DNA of 64,000 nt from Flavimaricola marinus (lineage in GTDB: Bacteria; Pseudomonadota; Alphaproteobacteria; Rhodobacterales; Rhodobacteraceae), in contig NZ_FXZK01000004.1 in assembly GCF_900184895.1 (NCBI RefSeq), positions 1 to 64,000 on the forward strand, read 5' to 3'. Shown here piece by piece: positions 33,848 to 43,056 of this stretch. A program made the translations under genes and the position numbers. The notes beneath the pieces are model-generated. The model did no database searches, was not told the DNA's origin, and was given only the letters and a program-made list of their open reading frames with translations. The stretch's first letter is position 1; each line of letters starts with the position of its first letter.

Positions 33848-34342
33848 GTGTCGAAGCAGTTGACCGCCGAACAGATCGCCGCATTGCCGTATCGGCCCTG
33901 CGTCGGTCTGATGGTGGTCAACCGCGACGGGCATGTCTTTGTCGGAACCCGGGCGGACCGGTTTCAGGAAGCATGGCAAATGCCGCAAGGCGGCATTGAT
34001 CCGGGCGAAGACCGCGACACCGCCGCCATGCGCGAACTCTGGGAAGAGACCGGGATCACCGCCGATCACGCCCATATCGCCGGCTGGACGGCCGAGCCGA
34101 TCCCCTACGATCTACCGCCCGAGATCGTGCCGAATATCTGGAAGGGGCGGTATCGGGGTCAGATGCAGGACTGGGCGTTGATCCGGTTCACCGGGCCGGA
34201 CAGCGCGATCAACATCGCGACAGAACATCCGGAATTTACGAAATGGAAATGGGTTCCTCCCAAGGAATTGGTTCCGGGGATCGTCTCATTCAAACGGGCG
34301 GTCTATGCCCGTGTCGTTCAAGAATTGGGACAACTGATATGA
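33848..34342 (+). CDS. rppH: RNA pyrophosphohydrolase (Nudix)
   Basis: Enzyme of 164 residues that removes pyrophosphate from 5' ends of mRNA and primes decay. It opens [21 protein letters not shown], carries the Nudix box GGIDPGED...RELWEETGI, and ends with [10 protein letters not shown] and [10 protein letters not shown], as in RppH. The start is a GTG at 33848, four bases after the ctpA stop. The stop overlaps the following start by ATGA. The gene closes the conserved gpmI-envC-ctpA block. Confidence 0.93.
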   Translation: MSKQLTAEQIAALPYRPCVGLMVVNRDGHVFVGTRADRFQEAWQMPQGGIDPGEDRDTAAMRELWEETGITADHAHIAGWTAEPIPYDLPPEIVPNIWKGRYRGQMQDWALIRFTGPDSAINIATEHPEFTKWKWVPPKELVPGIVSFKRAVYARVVQELGQLI

Positions 34343-34818
34343 AACAGATCGCACTCCTCACAGCGGCCATGTTGGTCGCAGGTCAGGCCAACGCACTCAG
34401 CTGCCTGCGTCCGGATCCGGCGCAGACGTTCCAGCGGGCCTCCGATGCGTCCGAGATCTATGTCGTGCTGCGCGGCAGCTTCGACTTCGACGAGGCGCTG
34501 ATGCCGGAAATGGGCAGCGGACCCGAGACAGGGGATCCCGCCGCCGTGGCCGCGCGCTTTTCAGGCACTGCACTGGGGCCGGACGGATTCACCATTCCCT
34601 ACGAGACGGAATTGCTGCTGCAACCCTCCTGTGCCGGGCCGTGGTGCGGCGGTCTCGCGCCGACCGACGACGCGGTCGCCTTCGCACGGGACGGCGGCGA
34701 AGGGGCCTATGTGATCGACCTCGGTCCCTGCGGTGGCAATGTGTTCGACACAACTCCTGCGGTGATCGAAACGATCACGCAATGCATGGCCGGTGGCGCC
34801 TGCACCCCGGCCAACTGA
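34339..34818 (+). CDS. Small secreted cysteine-containing protein of unknown function
   Basis: Protein of 159 residues with a signal peptide ([18 protein letters not shown], then [12 protein letters not shown]). Cysteines in [21 protein letters not shown] and [11 protein letters not shown] suggest three disulfides and a periplasmic or extracellular site. I do not recognise the family. It overlaps rppH by four bases and is last in the operon. Confidence 0.7.
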   Translation: MKQIALLTAAMLVAGQANALSCLRPDPAQTFQRASDASEIYVVLRGSFDFDEALMPEMGSGPETGDPAAVAARFSGTALGPDGFTIPYETELLLQPSCAGPWCGGLAPTDDAVAFARDGGEGAYVIDLGPCGGNVFDTTPAVIETITQCMAGGACTPAN

Positions 34819-34843
34819 TCACGCCCCCGGCACCGCAGGTGAG

Positions 34844-34867
34844 GCAGATTACAGCGATGTAATCTGC
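34844..34867. promoter_or_regulatory. Perfect 9-bp dyad upstream of the HtrA gene
   Basis: GCAGATTAC-AGCGAT-GTAATCTGC, 65 bases before the htrA-like start and 26 past the previous stop. Flanking AGGTG and CACCT extend it imperfectly. There is no T-run, so an operator is more likely than a terminator; the two-component regulator beyond the protease is one candidate to bind it. Confidence 0.5.
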
Positions 34868-34931
34868 ATGCCACCTCGGCGAAAGGATGGGGGTCTACTT
34901 CTTGCTCAGCATTCATGAGCAGGAGTGAACC

Positions 34932-36023
34932 ATGAGCATTCGCACCCTATCCACCCGGCTGGCCTTGGCCGGGCTTATGGCAGGAACCTCGGTCGTTGCC
35001 CTCGCGCCGACGACGGCGCTGGCCGTGCCCGCCGGGGGCTATGCCGATCTGGTCGAACAACTGACCCCCGGCGTCGTCTATATCGAAGTATCCAAGGTCC
35101 AACCGGCTCAGATGGAGATCCCGGGCTTCGACAAGGACGAATTCGAGCGGCGCTTTGGCCGTCCATTCCCCGACATGCCAAACAACGGTCCGTCGCAGGG
35201 GCTGGGTACCGGCTTCGTCATCTCTGACGACGGCCAGATCGTGACCAACAACCACGTCGTCGAAGGCGCGTCCGAGATCACCGTGCGGCTGACCGATGGC
35301 ACCGAATATGTCGCCGAAATCATCGGGGCGGATCCACTCACCGACGTTGCCCTGATCCAGATCGACGCCGAAGGGCTGACGCCGCTCAGCTTTGGCGATA
35401 GCGCCGCGATGCGGGCCGGCGACGAAGTGCTGGCCATCGGCAATCCCTTCGGTCTCGGCAACACGGTCACTTCGGGGATCGTGTCCGCTGTGGCCCGCGA
35501 TATCAACTCGGGGCCTTATGACGATTTCATTCAGACCGATGCGGCCATCAACCGGGGCAACTCCGGCGGCCCGTTGTTCAACAATGAAGGCGAAGTCATT
35601 GGCATGAACACAGCGATCTTCTCGCCTGGCGGGGGGTCTGTCGGGATCGGATTTGCCGTGCCATCCGACATGATCACCGAAATCGTCGCCGATCTGGCAG
35701 ACGACGGGATGATCGCGCGCGGTTGGCTGGGCGTCCAGATCCGGCCGATGACCGACGAAGTCGCTGAAGTGCTCGGCTATGACAAGCCGGTCGGCGCTGT
35801 CGTCGAGCGGGTTTCGCCAGACAGTCCGGCTGCAAGCGCCGGGTTGCAGACCGGCGACATCATCCTGCAACTGAACGGCACCGATCTCGAGGATACTCAA
35901 GCCCTGCAACGCGCCGTGGCTGACGTCGACCCTGAGACCGAAGTGCAGGTGACACTGCTTCGAAAGGGGCGGGAACTGACGCTGGATGTGACCTTGGGCA
36001 CCCTGCCCACATCCGATACCTGA
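34932..36023 (+). CDS. Trypsin-like serine protease with one PDZ domain (HtrA/DegP family)
   Basis: Periplasmic protease of 363 residues. Signal peptide with LALAGLMAGTSVVALAPTTALA. The catalytic triad is in TNNHVVEGA (His), DPLTDVALIQ (Asp) and NRGNSGGPLFN (Ser). A single PDZ domain follows (GWLGVQIRPM to DVTLGTLP), so the protein has DegS-like length, but the N-terminus looks cleavable rather than anchored. AGGAGTGAACC precedes the ATG. It is convergent with a two-component system and preceded by a perfect dyad, which suggests stress-controlled expression. Confidence 0.9.
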   Translation: MSIRTLSTRLALAGLMAGTSVVALAPTTALAVPAGGYADLVEQLTPGVVYIEVSKVQPAQMEIPGFDKDEFERRFGRPFPDMPNNGPSQGLGTGFVISDDGQIVTNNHVVEGASEITVRLTDGTEYVAEIIGADPLTDVALIQIDAEGLTPLSFGDSAAMRAGDEVLAIGNPFGLGNTVTSGIVSAVARDINSGPYDDFIQTDAAINRGNSGGPLFNNEGEVIGMNTAIFSPGGGSVGIGFAVPSDMITEIVADLADDGMIARGWLGVQIRPMTDEVAEVLGYDKPVGAVVERVSPDSPAASAGLQTGDIILQLNGTDLEDTQALQRAVADVDPETEVQVTLLRKGRELTLDVTLGTLPTSDT

Positions 36024-36148
36024 TCCAGCCGGGGCGAAGGCGCACCACGCGAATTCGCTCCGCGCTGACCGCGACAGGTGGGCAAAAACCCACCGACCTC
36101 ATCGCTCAGAAACAGGCCGAAGAAGAGCCTCTCTACTCCACGCGATGC

Positions 36149-36184
36149 CATCGGGCCGCTGCATGTCCCCGCAGCGGCCCGATG
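36149..36184. terminator. Strong bidirectional hairpin between HtrA and sensor kinase
   Basis: CATCGGGCCGCTGC, loop ATGTCCCC, GCAGCGGCCCGATG makes a perfect 14-bp stem between the two convergent genes, ending five bases from the kinase stop codon. It lacks a long T-run but its stability and position suit a terminator for both sides. Confidence 0.65.
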
Positions 36185-36189
36185 TGCGT

Positions 36190-37518
36190 TCAGGGGGTGG
36201 GAAAGGTGAGGGTGACGCGCAGACCCGGCGCGTTGTCCGAAAGCTGGAGGGTCGCGTCGTGCAGCGCGGCAATCGCCGCCACGAGGCTGAGGCCCAGCCC
36301 ACTGCCTTCGCTGGTGCGGCTCTGCTCAAGACGGTAGTGGCGGCGAAGCACCTTGGCCCTCTCCGGCTCTGGAATGCCGGGACCACCATCGGCCACGCTC
36401 AACGACGCGCCGTCGACGCCCACGGCAATGGCCGTGCCGGGCGGGGTGTGGCGCAAGGCATTCTCAATCAGATTGGCGACGACCTGACCCACCATCGAGC
36501 GTTCGGCCCGGACCATTGCGGGGGCTGCCGCGGCAAAGCTCAACCGATGACCGGATTCTTCGGCGGCCGGTTCGTAGACATCGACGATGCCGGCGACGAC
36601 ATCCGCCAAATCGACAGGTGCAAAAGCGGCCTGCGGGCCGGCGCCCTCGATCTGCGCGATCTGCAACAGGGCCTGAAAGGTGCGGACGATCTGGGCCGTC
36701 TCGGCGCGGGCCTTGTCCACGATGCCGCGTTGAGCCTCCGTCAGTTGGCCGTCTTCCAACTGTTCGAGCAGCACCGAGACGCGTTGGATCGGGGTCTTGA
36801 GGTCGTGGGCAATGTCCGTCGACACTTGCCGGAGCGACGCCATCGTCGCCGCCTGCGCATCTGCCATCTGGTTCACCGCAGCGGCAATCTCGGCCAAATC
36901 GTCAGGGCCACCGGTGACATCTGTCACGCGGGCCTCAAGATCGCCCTCTGTCAGATCGCGCAGAGTCTGCCCGATCGATTCCACCCGAACCGACGCGCGC
37001 CGGGCCGACCACACACCAATGGCGCTCGCAATGGCAAAGGTCGGCAACAGGCTCACGACGAGCAGCACGCTGAACGTCGACCATAGCTCCGAGACCTGCT
37101 CTCGGTTCCGGGCCAAGGTCAGGTTGCCAAGGCCCACCCGACCCTCGACCACCAGATAGCTCTCGGCCAGCGGCGTCTGGCCCTCTGGCAACTGCCGCTC
37201 GGCCACGATGCTCAGCCCGCCCAGACTGGGCAGGCCCGCCACGTTGCTGAACCTGTCGCCGCTGTCCGAGCGGTAATCAATGATCAGATCGGCCGCGGCG
37301 ACGGACCCGATCTCGCCCAGGATACGCTCGACAAGGTCGCGCTGCCCCCGGATGCGGCGATAGCTTTCGAATTCCTGGCTGACCCTTTCGCGCAAGGCTG
37401 TATCGGCCTCGTCGCGGGCGATCAGGTAGGTCACCGTCGTTCCGACTCCCGTGGACAGCCCGAAGACGATCAACAACGTCGCCGTCAAGCGAACCGGAGT
37501 GGAGCGCCACAGTCTCAT
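36190..37518 (-). CDS. Two-component sensor histidine kinase
   Basis: Membrane kinase of 442 residues. TM1 is LTATLLIVFGLSTGVGTTVTYL, a periplasmic sensor loop of about 110 residues follows, TM2 is FSVLLVVSLLPTFAIASAIG, then HAMP, the H-box STDIAHDLKTPIQRV (His238), N-box VANLIENALRHTP, G1 box VADGGPGIPE and G2 box GSGLGLSLV. An OmpR-type regulator gene precedes it and overlaps by ATGA. The signal is unknown; the neighbouring protease and lytic transglycosylases make envelope stress a reasonable guess. Confidence 0.93.
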   Translation of the reverse strand: MRLWRSTPVRLTATLLIVFGLSTGVGTTVTYLIARDEADTALRERVSQEFESYRRIRGQRDLVERILGEIGSVAAADLIIDYRSDSGDRFSNVAGLPSLGGLSIVAERQLPEGQTPLAESYLVVEGRVGLGNLTLARNREQVSELWSTFSVLLVVSLLPTFAIASAIGVWSARRASVRVESIGQTLRDLTEGDLEARVTDVTGGPDDLAEIAAAVNQMADAQAATMASLRQVSTDIAHDLKTPIQRVSVLLEQLEDGQLTEAQRGIVDKARAETAQIVRTFQALLQIAQIEGAGPQAAFAPVDLADVVAGIVDVYEPAAEESGHRLSFAAAAPAMVRAERSMVGQVVANLIENALRHTPPGTAIAVGVDGASLSVADGGPGIPEPERAKVLRRHYRLEQSRTSEGSGLGLSLVAAIAALHDATLQLSDNAPGLRVTLTFPTP

Positions 37519-38189
37519 TCCGCGTCGATCCGATACCCGGCTCCACGAACGGTGACGATCAGATCATGGTCGAACGGCTTGTCCACCTTGGCCCGAAGGC
37601 GGCTGATGTGGGTCTCGACCACGTTGGTTTGCGGGTCAAAGTGAATGTCCCAGACCGCTTCGAGCAGCATCGTGCGGGTCTGAACCCGGCCCTTGCGGCG
37701 AAGCAGATGCTCCAAAAGGGTGAATTCGCGCGGCAACAGGTCGATGACCTGTCCCGCGCGGGTCACTTGCCGCGTCAGCAGGTCCATCTCCAGATCACGG
37801 GCCTTCAGCACCGTCGGCGCATCCGACATCTGCGGGCGCCGCCCCAACGCCGCCAGCCGGGCACTCAATTCACCAAAGGCAAAGGGCTTGACGAGGTAGT
37901 CGTCTGCGCCCGCATTCAGCCCTTCGATCCGGTCGTTCACGCCGCCGACAGCGGTCAGCATCAGCACCGGCACCCTGTTGCCGGCACCGCGCAAGGTCTT
38001 GACCACCGCCATTCCGTCAAGACCCGGCAGCATCCGGTCCACCACGATCACATCGTAGCCACCGACACTGGCCTGCACCAATCCGTCCGCGCCGTCGGGG
38101 ATCAGGTCGACGCCATGACCCTCTTGGCGCAGGCCATCCGCGATGTAGGCCCCGGTTGTCGGATCATCCTCAATGACGAGTATTTTCAT
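37515..38189 (-). CDS. OmpR/PhoB-family response regulator
   Basis: Regulator of 224 residues. The receiver has the acidic pocket ILVIEDDP, phosphorylated Asp51 in DVIVVDRMLPG, and LTAVGG and YLVKPFAFGEL for switch and Lys. The C-terminal winged helix shows LLPREFTLLEHLLRRKG and VVETHISRLRAKVDKPFD. Encoded just upstream of the kinase, overlapping by four bases. The stop of the adjacent gene cluster (lytic transglycosylases) lies downstream of a separate unit on the same strand, so shared transcription with the transglycosylases is possible. Confidence 0.95.
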   Translation of the reverse strand: MKILVIEDDPTTGAYIADGLRQEGHGVDLIPDGADGLVQASVGGYDVIVVDRMLPGLDGMAVVKTLRGAGNRVPVLMLTAVGGVNDRIEGLNAGADDYLVKPFAFGELSARLAALGRRPQMSDAPTVLKARDLEMDLLTRQVTRAGQVIDLLPREFTLLEHLLRRKGRVQTRTMLLEAVWDIHFDPQTNVVETHISRLRAKVDKPFDHDLIVTVRGAGYRIDAE

Positions 38190-38198
38190 GCGGCAATC

Positions 38199-39410
38199 CT
38201 AGCGGAACCGCTCCAAAAGAGCAGGGGCCGCGTAGCCGTCAGGGATCAGATCATTGGCAAGCTGGTAGGAGCGGATCGCATTGACCGTATTCGGGCCGAT
38301 CAATCCGTCAATGCCTTGGGTGGAATGGCCAGCCTCCGTCAGGCCGCGCTGCAATTCCTGACGCTCGGCAAAGGTCAGCGCACGATCGTCGAGCGGCCAG
38401 CCGCCCTCGATCGGACCGCCTCCGCTCAGACGGTCGGCCAGATGGCCTACGGCAATCACATAGGCGTCGGCGGTGTTATAGGTCTCCAGCGCGGCAAAGT
38501 TGTCAAAGATCATGAAGGCCGAGCCAAGCGCCCCGGCGGGCAGTAGGATCGACGCCATGCCATGATCCGGGATGACATTACCGTCAGTGTCGCGAATGCC
38601 GATCTCGGCCCATGCGCTCGGCAACCGGATGTCACGGCGGTCGGCAAGGGTATAGTCGAAGCGCTCCGGCAAATTGACCTCTACACCCCATGGCTGGCCC
38701 GTCACCCAACCGGCGTTTTGCAGATACCGCGCGGCGCTGGCCAAGGCATCGGTCGGATCATCCTCCCAGATGTTGCGCTTGCCATCGCCCCGGAAATCCA
38801 CGGCGAGTGCAAGGAACGATGACGGCATGAACTGGGTATGTCCCATCGCGCCCGCCCAGCTACCGCGCATCCGGTCGGGCGTCGTGTCGCCATTGTCGAG
38901 GATCGTCAGAGCGGCGATCAACTCGGCCTCGAAAAACGCCCCGCGGCGTCCGTCAAAGGCCAGCGTGGCAAGGGCAGACAGAGTGCTCGTATCGCCCCGT
39001 ACGGCACCGTATGCGCTCTCCAGCCCCCAAATCGCAGCAATGATATGGCGATCCACGCCATAAGCGGCCTCGATCTCGTCAAATAGCGCGGTATTGGCGG
39101 CGAGCTTGGCTTGCCCGTTCTGAATCCTGGCATCGGACACAGCGGTGCTCAGGTAATCCCAGATCGTCTTGGTGAACTCGTTCTGATTGCGGTCGCGGTC
39201 CACGACAACAGGCAGATATTCCAGCCCCGGAAGGGCCGCGTCCAGGGTGACAGCCGAAATCCCGGCGTCCAGCGCGCGCGGCCGAAACCCGTCCAGCCAC
39301 TCCTCCAATGTCTCCGCCACGATCACCTCCGCCACAACCGTCTCCTCGGCCTCAGCCTGCGCCAATGCCGCCCCGGCCAGAATGGCCAATATCGCCGCCA
39401 AACGCCACAT
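38199..39410 (-). CDS. Lytic murein transglycosylase, MltB/SLT_2 type with peptidoglycan-binding domain
   Basis: Exported enzyme of 403 residues with signal peptide WRLAAILAILAGAALAQA. The SLT_2 domain contains the catalytic Glu in IIAAIWGLESAYG, plus FDGRRGAFFEAELIAAL, GSWAGAMGHTQFMPSSF and the DPTDALASAARYL helix. A C-terminal PG_binding_1 domain (LTEAGHSTQGIDGLIGPNTVNAIRSYQ) ends the protein. It cleaves the glycan strand to 1,6-anhydro-muropeptides. It is a tandem paralog of the next gene and its start overlaps that gene's stop (TGATG). Confidence 0.92.
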   Translation of the reverse strand: MWRLAAILAILAGAALAQAEAEETVVAEVIVAETLEEWLDGFRPRALDAGISAVTLDAALPGLEYLPVVVDRDRNQNEFTKTIWDYLSTAVSDARIQNGQAKLAANTALFDEIEAAYGVDRHIIAAIWGLESAYGAVRGDTSTLSALATLAFDGRRGAFFEAELIAALTILDNGDTTPDRMRGSWAGAMGHTQFMPSSFLALAVDFRGDGKRNIWEDDPTDALASAARYLQNAGWVTGQPWGVEVNLPERFDYTLADRRDIRLPSAWAEIGIRDTDGNVIPDHGMASILLPAGALGSAFMIFDNFAALETYNTADAYVIAVGHLADRLSGGGPIEGGWPLDDRALTFAERQELQRGLTEAGHSTQGIDGLIGPNTVNAIRSYQLANDLIPDGYAAPALLERFR

Positions 39411-40558
39411 CAGCGCAACCTGTTCAGCAGATCGACCGACGGCTCCCCGGTCACGGGCAGGCCGTTGCGGGCTTGGTACGCAGAGATCGCTTCACGAGTG
39501 TTAGAGCCGATCACGCCGTCCGCGCCTTGGGTGTCGAACCCGGCTCGGGTCAGGCGCTGCTGCAACTCTATCCGCATGTCCTTGGTCAGGCCATTGGCAT
39601 CAGGGGGGAAACTGGCCTGAATGGGGCCGCCGCCGCGCAGACGGTCGCTCAGATGGCCGACGCCAATCGCATAGAGATCGCTGTTGTTATAGCGTTTGAT
39701 GACGTTGAAGTTGCTGGTCACCACGAATGAGGGGCCACCGGCCTGTGGCTGGATCGTCCGGCCCGACAAACCACGGGCGGCTGCAGTGCCCGCCTCGGCA
39801 CCCCAAGGCAGGCCGCGCTGCCAGCCGGAATTCGCCAGATAAGCCGCCGCAGAGGCCAGCCCATCGGTCGGATCCGCCGACCAGATATCGCGGCGGCCGT
39901 CGCCCCGGAAATCCACGGCATAGAGTTCATAAGACGTGGGAATGAACTGGGTATGGCCCATCGCGCCCGCCCAACTGCCGACCATTCGGTCGGGGGTGGT
40001 ATCGCCATTCTGAAGGATCTTAAGCGCAGCCGTCAGTTGCTGTTCAAAGAAGCGGCCGCGGCGACCGTCAAAGGCCAGAGTGGACGTCGACGACACCACC
40101 GGGATATTGCCCATGCGCGTGCCGTACTGGCTCTCCAGCCCCCAGATGGCGGTGAAGACCTGACGCTCAACGCCAAACCGGGCCTCGATCTCGGCCATCA
40201 GAGCGCTGCGGCGTGCCAATTCGGCGCGGCCCGTCGCGATACGCGCGTCAGAGGCAGCAATCGCCAAGTAGTCTTCCAGAGTGCGGGTGAATTCCGTCTG
40301 GCTGCGGTCCCTCTCGATGACACCGGGGGTATAGCCCGCACGGGCGAAGGCGGCGTCGAAGGTGCTGGCAGACACGCCAGCGTTCAGGGCACGGCTGCGA
40401 TAGCCGGCAACCCAAGCATCCCACGCCGAATTCGGGACGGTCGGCATCGGCGGTGGCTCGGCTGTGGTGGTCTGTGCGACCGGAGCGGACGACCCGCCAC
40501 AGCCTGCAAGCGCGCTGGCCAATAGGCCAAGGGTCACTGCGCGTCGTGTCTGGATCAT
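39410..40558 (-). CDS. Lytic murein transglycosylase, MltB/SLT_2 type, lipoprotein
   Basis: Enzyme of 382 residues, upstream paralog of the previous gene. The N-terminus has a lipobox, LASALAGC, so it should be outer- or inner-membrane anchored. The catalytic Glu is in TAIWGLESQYG, with FDGRRGRFFEQQLTAAL, GSWAGAMGHTQFIPTSY and DPTDGLASAAAYLANSGW. It ends with a PG-binding domain (LTRAGFDTQGADGVIGSNTREAISAYQ). A lipoprotein and a soluble form encoded as an overlapping pair suggests one anchored and one mobile version of the same activity. Confidence 0.92.
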   Translation of the reverse strand: MIQTRRAVTLGLLASALAGCGGSSAPVAQTTTAEPPPMPTVPNSAWDAWVAGYRSRALNAGVSASTFDAAFARAGYTPGVIERDRSQTEFTRTLEDYLAIAASDARIATGRAELARRSALMAEIEARFGVERQVFTAIWGLESQYGTRMGNIPVVSSTSTLAFDGRRGRFFEQQLTAALKILQNGDTTPDRMVGSWAGAMGHTQFIPTSYELYAVDFRGDGRRDIWSADPTDGLASAAAYLANSGWQRGLPWGAEAGTAAARGLSGRTIQPQAGGPSFVVTSNFNVIKRYNNSDLYAIGVGHLSDRLRGGGPIQASFPPDANGLTKDMRIELQQRLTRAGFDTQGADGVIGSNTREAISAYQARNGLPVTGEPSVDLLNRLR

Positions 40559-40617
40559 TTTGTCTGCCCCATCAATCTGTCAGGCTTTATTAACCAACGC
40601 CTGTTCTATAACGAAAT

Positions 40618-40647
40618 GGGGGTGATCTCGAAACGGATCAATCCCCC
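40618..40647 (-). terminator. Likely terminator of rnr
   Basis: On the minus strand GGGGG-AT-TGATC, loop CGTTTCGA, GATCA-CCCCC, followed by ATTTCGTT. The stem of ten pairs with a two-base bulge lies 21 bases after the rnr stop codon and upstream of the lytic transglycosylase pair. Confidence 0.55.
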
Positions 40648-40668
40648 ACACGGCAGCATATCGCTCAC

Positions 40669-42939
40669 TTATTTGCGGGTGCGTTTGACCTTTCGCTTGA
40701 CCTTGGCGGCCTTGGCCTTGGCCACGCCTGCCTTGCGACGCACCGGCTTGCCGCCGCCCCTGCGATGGTGCGGGCGGGCGGACACTCTGGGCATCATTTG
40801 CCCGTCGAGCGAAACCAGCTCCGCAACCAGCCCTCCGGTGACGGGGGTCGCCTCGGTCAGCTTGACCACCGCGCGTTGGCCCAAGCCGATCGTCAGGCCG
40901 GTGTCAGAGCCCATCAGCGTCTGGGATTCGGCGTCAAAGTGGAAGAACTCCGCGCCCAGCGTGCGGATCGGGATCAGGGCATCGGCCCCTGTGCCCTCAA
41001 GTTTCACAAACACGCCAAACCGGGCGATACCCGCGATACGGCCCTCGATCTCGGTGCCAATGGACTTGCTCAGATAGGCAGCGAGATAGCGATCGGTAGT
41101 GTCGCGCTCGGCCATCATCGACCGGCGCTCGGTGTCGCTGATGATCTTGGCGGTTTCGTCGAGGTTTTCGATATCCCACGGGCTCAGGCCATCGTCGCCC
41201 CAATGATGGGCCGAAATCAGGCCGCGATGCACGATCAGGTCGGAATAGCGGCGGATGGGCGAGGTGAAATGGGCATAGTTGCGCAAGGCAAGGCCGAAAT
41301 GGCCGAAGTTTTCGGGGTTGTAGTAGGCCTGTGTCATGGCACGCAGGGTCGACAGGTTGATGACCTCGTCATGCTCCGTGCCCTCGGCCTGGGCGAGCAA
41401 GCGATTGAGGTGCGAGGTGTGTAGAACCTGCCCCTTGGCCAGAACCATGCCGGAGGCCTGCGCCACGTCGCGAAGGGCATCCAGCTTGTCCGGGTTCGGT
41501 TCTTCGTGGACGCGAAACAGAAGCGGGGTCTTCTTGGCCACAAGGGTCTCGGCGGCGGCGACATTAGCGAGGACCATGTATTCCTCGATCAGCTTGTGGG
41601 CGTCGAGGCGCTCCTTGTAAGCGATCGAGGTCACTTCGCCGGAATCGCTCAGGACGATCCGGCGTTCGGGCAGGTCCAGTTCCAACGGCTGACGCGCCAA
41701 TCGGGCACGTTTCAGGGCCTCATAGGCGGCATAGAGCGGGCGCAGAACCGGCTCCAACAGGGGGGCGGTCTTGTCGGTGGTATGGCCATCCATTGCGCTC
41801 TGCACGTCTTCGTAGGCGAGCGATGCCTTGGACAGCATGAGACCGCGCTTGAACTGATGGTCGAGTTTCCGGCCCTCGGCGTCGATACGCATTCGCACTG
41901 CGATACAGGCGCGGGGAACGTTCTCGTGCAAAGAGCACAGATCGCCCGACAGACTGTCGGGCAGCATCGGGACGACGCGGTCGGGGAAATAGGTGGAATT
42001 GCCGCGCTTGCGGGCCTCGCGATCCAGCTCTGATCCGGGGGTCACGTAATGGGCGACGTCCGCGATGGCGACCCAGAGGATGAAACCGCCGGGGTTCTTG
42101 GGATCTTTGTCGTGCTGAGCAAGGACAGCGTCGTCGCGGTCGCGGGCGTCTGATGGGTCGATGGTGATCAACGGGAGATCGCGCAGATCCTCGCGGCCCT
42201 TGAGGCCGGCTGGCTTGGCCGCATCGGCCTCGGCGACCACCGCATCGGGGAAATGATCCGGGATGGCGTGCTGGTGAATGGCGATCAGGCTGACCGCCTT
42301 GGCGGCCGTCGGGTCGCCAAGAACGGCAACCACGCGGGCCTTGGGCAGACCCATCCGGGACTTTGGCCCGGCCTGCTCGGCCTCGACCAATTCGCCATCC
42401 TTGGCGCCACGATCATTGCCGGGTGCCACGATCCACTCGCGGTCAGAGCCCTTGTCGACAGGCAATACGCGGCCGCCCTCGCTGCCGGAGCGGTAGACGC
42501 CCAGAATGCGCTGAGGGTTGGTGCCGATCTTGCGAATGACCCGGGCGGTATAGGCATGATCGGGATCATCCGGGGTGGCGGTCAGGCGGGCCAGAACCCG
42601 GTCGTTCGGGCCGAGCGCGTCCTGTTCGCTCAGCACCATCAGAATGCGCGGCTCGGGGCCGTCGCCGTGCCATTCCATCGCCTGTGCAAAGACATCGCCG
42701 TCCTTGTCGGGGGCAAGGACGGTCAGCACCGACACAGGCGGCAGGCTTTCCGGGTCGCGATAGGTCTTGCGACGCTTGGACAACAGACCCTCGGCCTCCA
42801 TCTCCTTGAGGAGACGTTTGAGGTCGATACGGGCGGCACCCTTGATCCCAAAGGCCTTGGCGATGTCGCGCTTGGCCGTCAGGGTAGGATTGTCTGCGAT
42901 CCATTGCAGGATCGCGTCTTTGGTTGGAAACTGGCTCAT
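40669..42939 (-). CDS. rnr: Ribonuclease R
   Basis: 3'-5' exoribonuclease of 756 residues in mRNA decay and rRNA quality control. Order of domains: a helix-turn-helix at the start (ILQWIADNPTLTAKRDIAKAFG), cold-shock domains, the RNB catalytic domain with the acidic cluster in TIDPSDARDRDDAVL and FPDRVVPMLPDSLSGDLCSL, FTSPIRRYSDLIVHR, and an S1 domain (SIGTEIEGRIAGIARFGVFVKLE). The last 40 residues are very rich in Lys/Arg, as usual in RNase R. A pair of T-centred palindromes lies 52-86 bases upstream of the start. Confidence 0.96.
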   Translation of the reverse strand: MSQFPTKDAILQWIADNPTLTAKRDIAKAFGIKGAARIDLKRLLKEMEAEGLLSKRRKTYRDPESLPPVSVLTVLAPDKDGDVFAQAMEWHGDGPEPRILMVLSEQDALGPNDRVLARLTATPDDPDHAYTARVIRKIGTNPQRILGVYRSGSEGGRVLPVDKGSDREWIVAPGNDRGAKDGELVEAEQAGPKSRMGLPKARVVAVLGDPTAAKAVSLIAIHQHAIPDHFPDAVVAEADAAKPAGLKGREDLRDLPLITIDPSDARDRDDAVLAQHDKDPKNPGGFILWVAIADVAHYVTPGSELDREARKRGNSTYFPDRVVPMLPDSLSGDLCSLHENVPRACIAVRMRIDAEGRKLDHQFKRGLMLSKASLAYEDVQSAMDGHTTDKTAPLLEPVLRPLYAAYEALKRARLARQPLELDLPERRIVLSDSGEVTSIAYKERLDAHKLIEEYMVLANVAAAETLVAKKTPLLFRVHEEPNPDKLDALRDVAQASGMVLAKGQVLHTSHLNRLLAQAEGTEHDEVINLSTLRAMTQAYYNPENFGHFGLALRNYAHFTSPIRRYSDLIVHRGLISAHHWGDDGLSPWDIENLDETAKIISDTERRSMMAERDTTDRYLAAYLSKSIGTEIEGRIAGIARFGVFVKLEGTGADALIPIRTLGAEFFHFDAESQTLMGSDTGLTIGLGQRAVVKLTEATPVTGGLVAELVSLDGQMMPRVSARPHHRRGGGKPVRRKAGVAKAKAAKVKRKVKRTRK

Positions 42940-42990
42940 GATGTTGGACTAGCACGCCGCGCGAGGCGCGTCATGACAAGATCCGCGCTC

Positions 42991-43025
42991 CGACCGACTG
43001 TCGGTCGTTTGGCAGTTGGTCCAAC
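42991..43025. promoter_or_regulatory. Paired palindromes upstream of rnr, operator-like
   Basis: CGACCGAC-T-GTCGGTCG (42991-43007) and GTTGG-T-CCAAC (43015-43025) are both perfect around a central T, with centres 21 bases apart, about two helical turns. They lie between dapE (stop 43057) and rnr (start 42939). The first has the look of a TetR-type operator, but no TetR gene is in this window. A one-base loop makes a terminator role unlikely. Confidence 0.45.
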
Positions 43026-43056
43026 AGTGAGTTTTCTTGCCAAGATGAAGGAGCCG

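Noticed and set aside
42991-43007. Terminator for dapE
   Set aside because: The arms meet with a single central base, which cannot form an RNA loop of this stem length, and no T-run follows on the minus strand.
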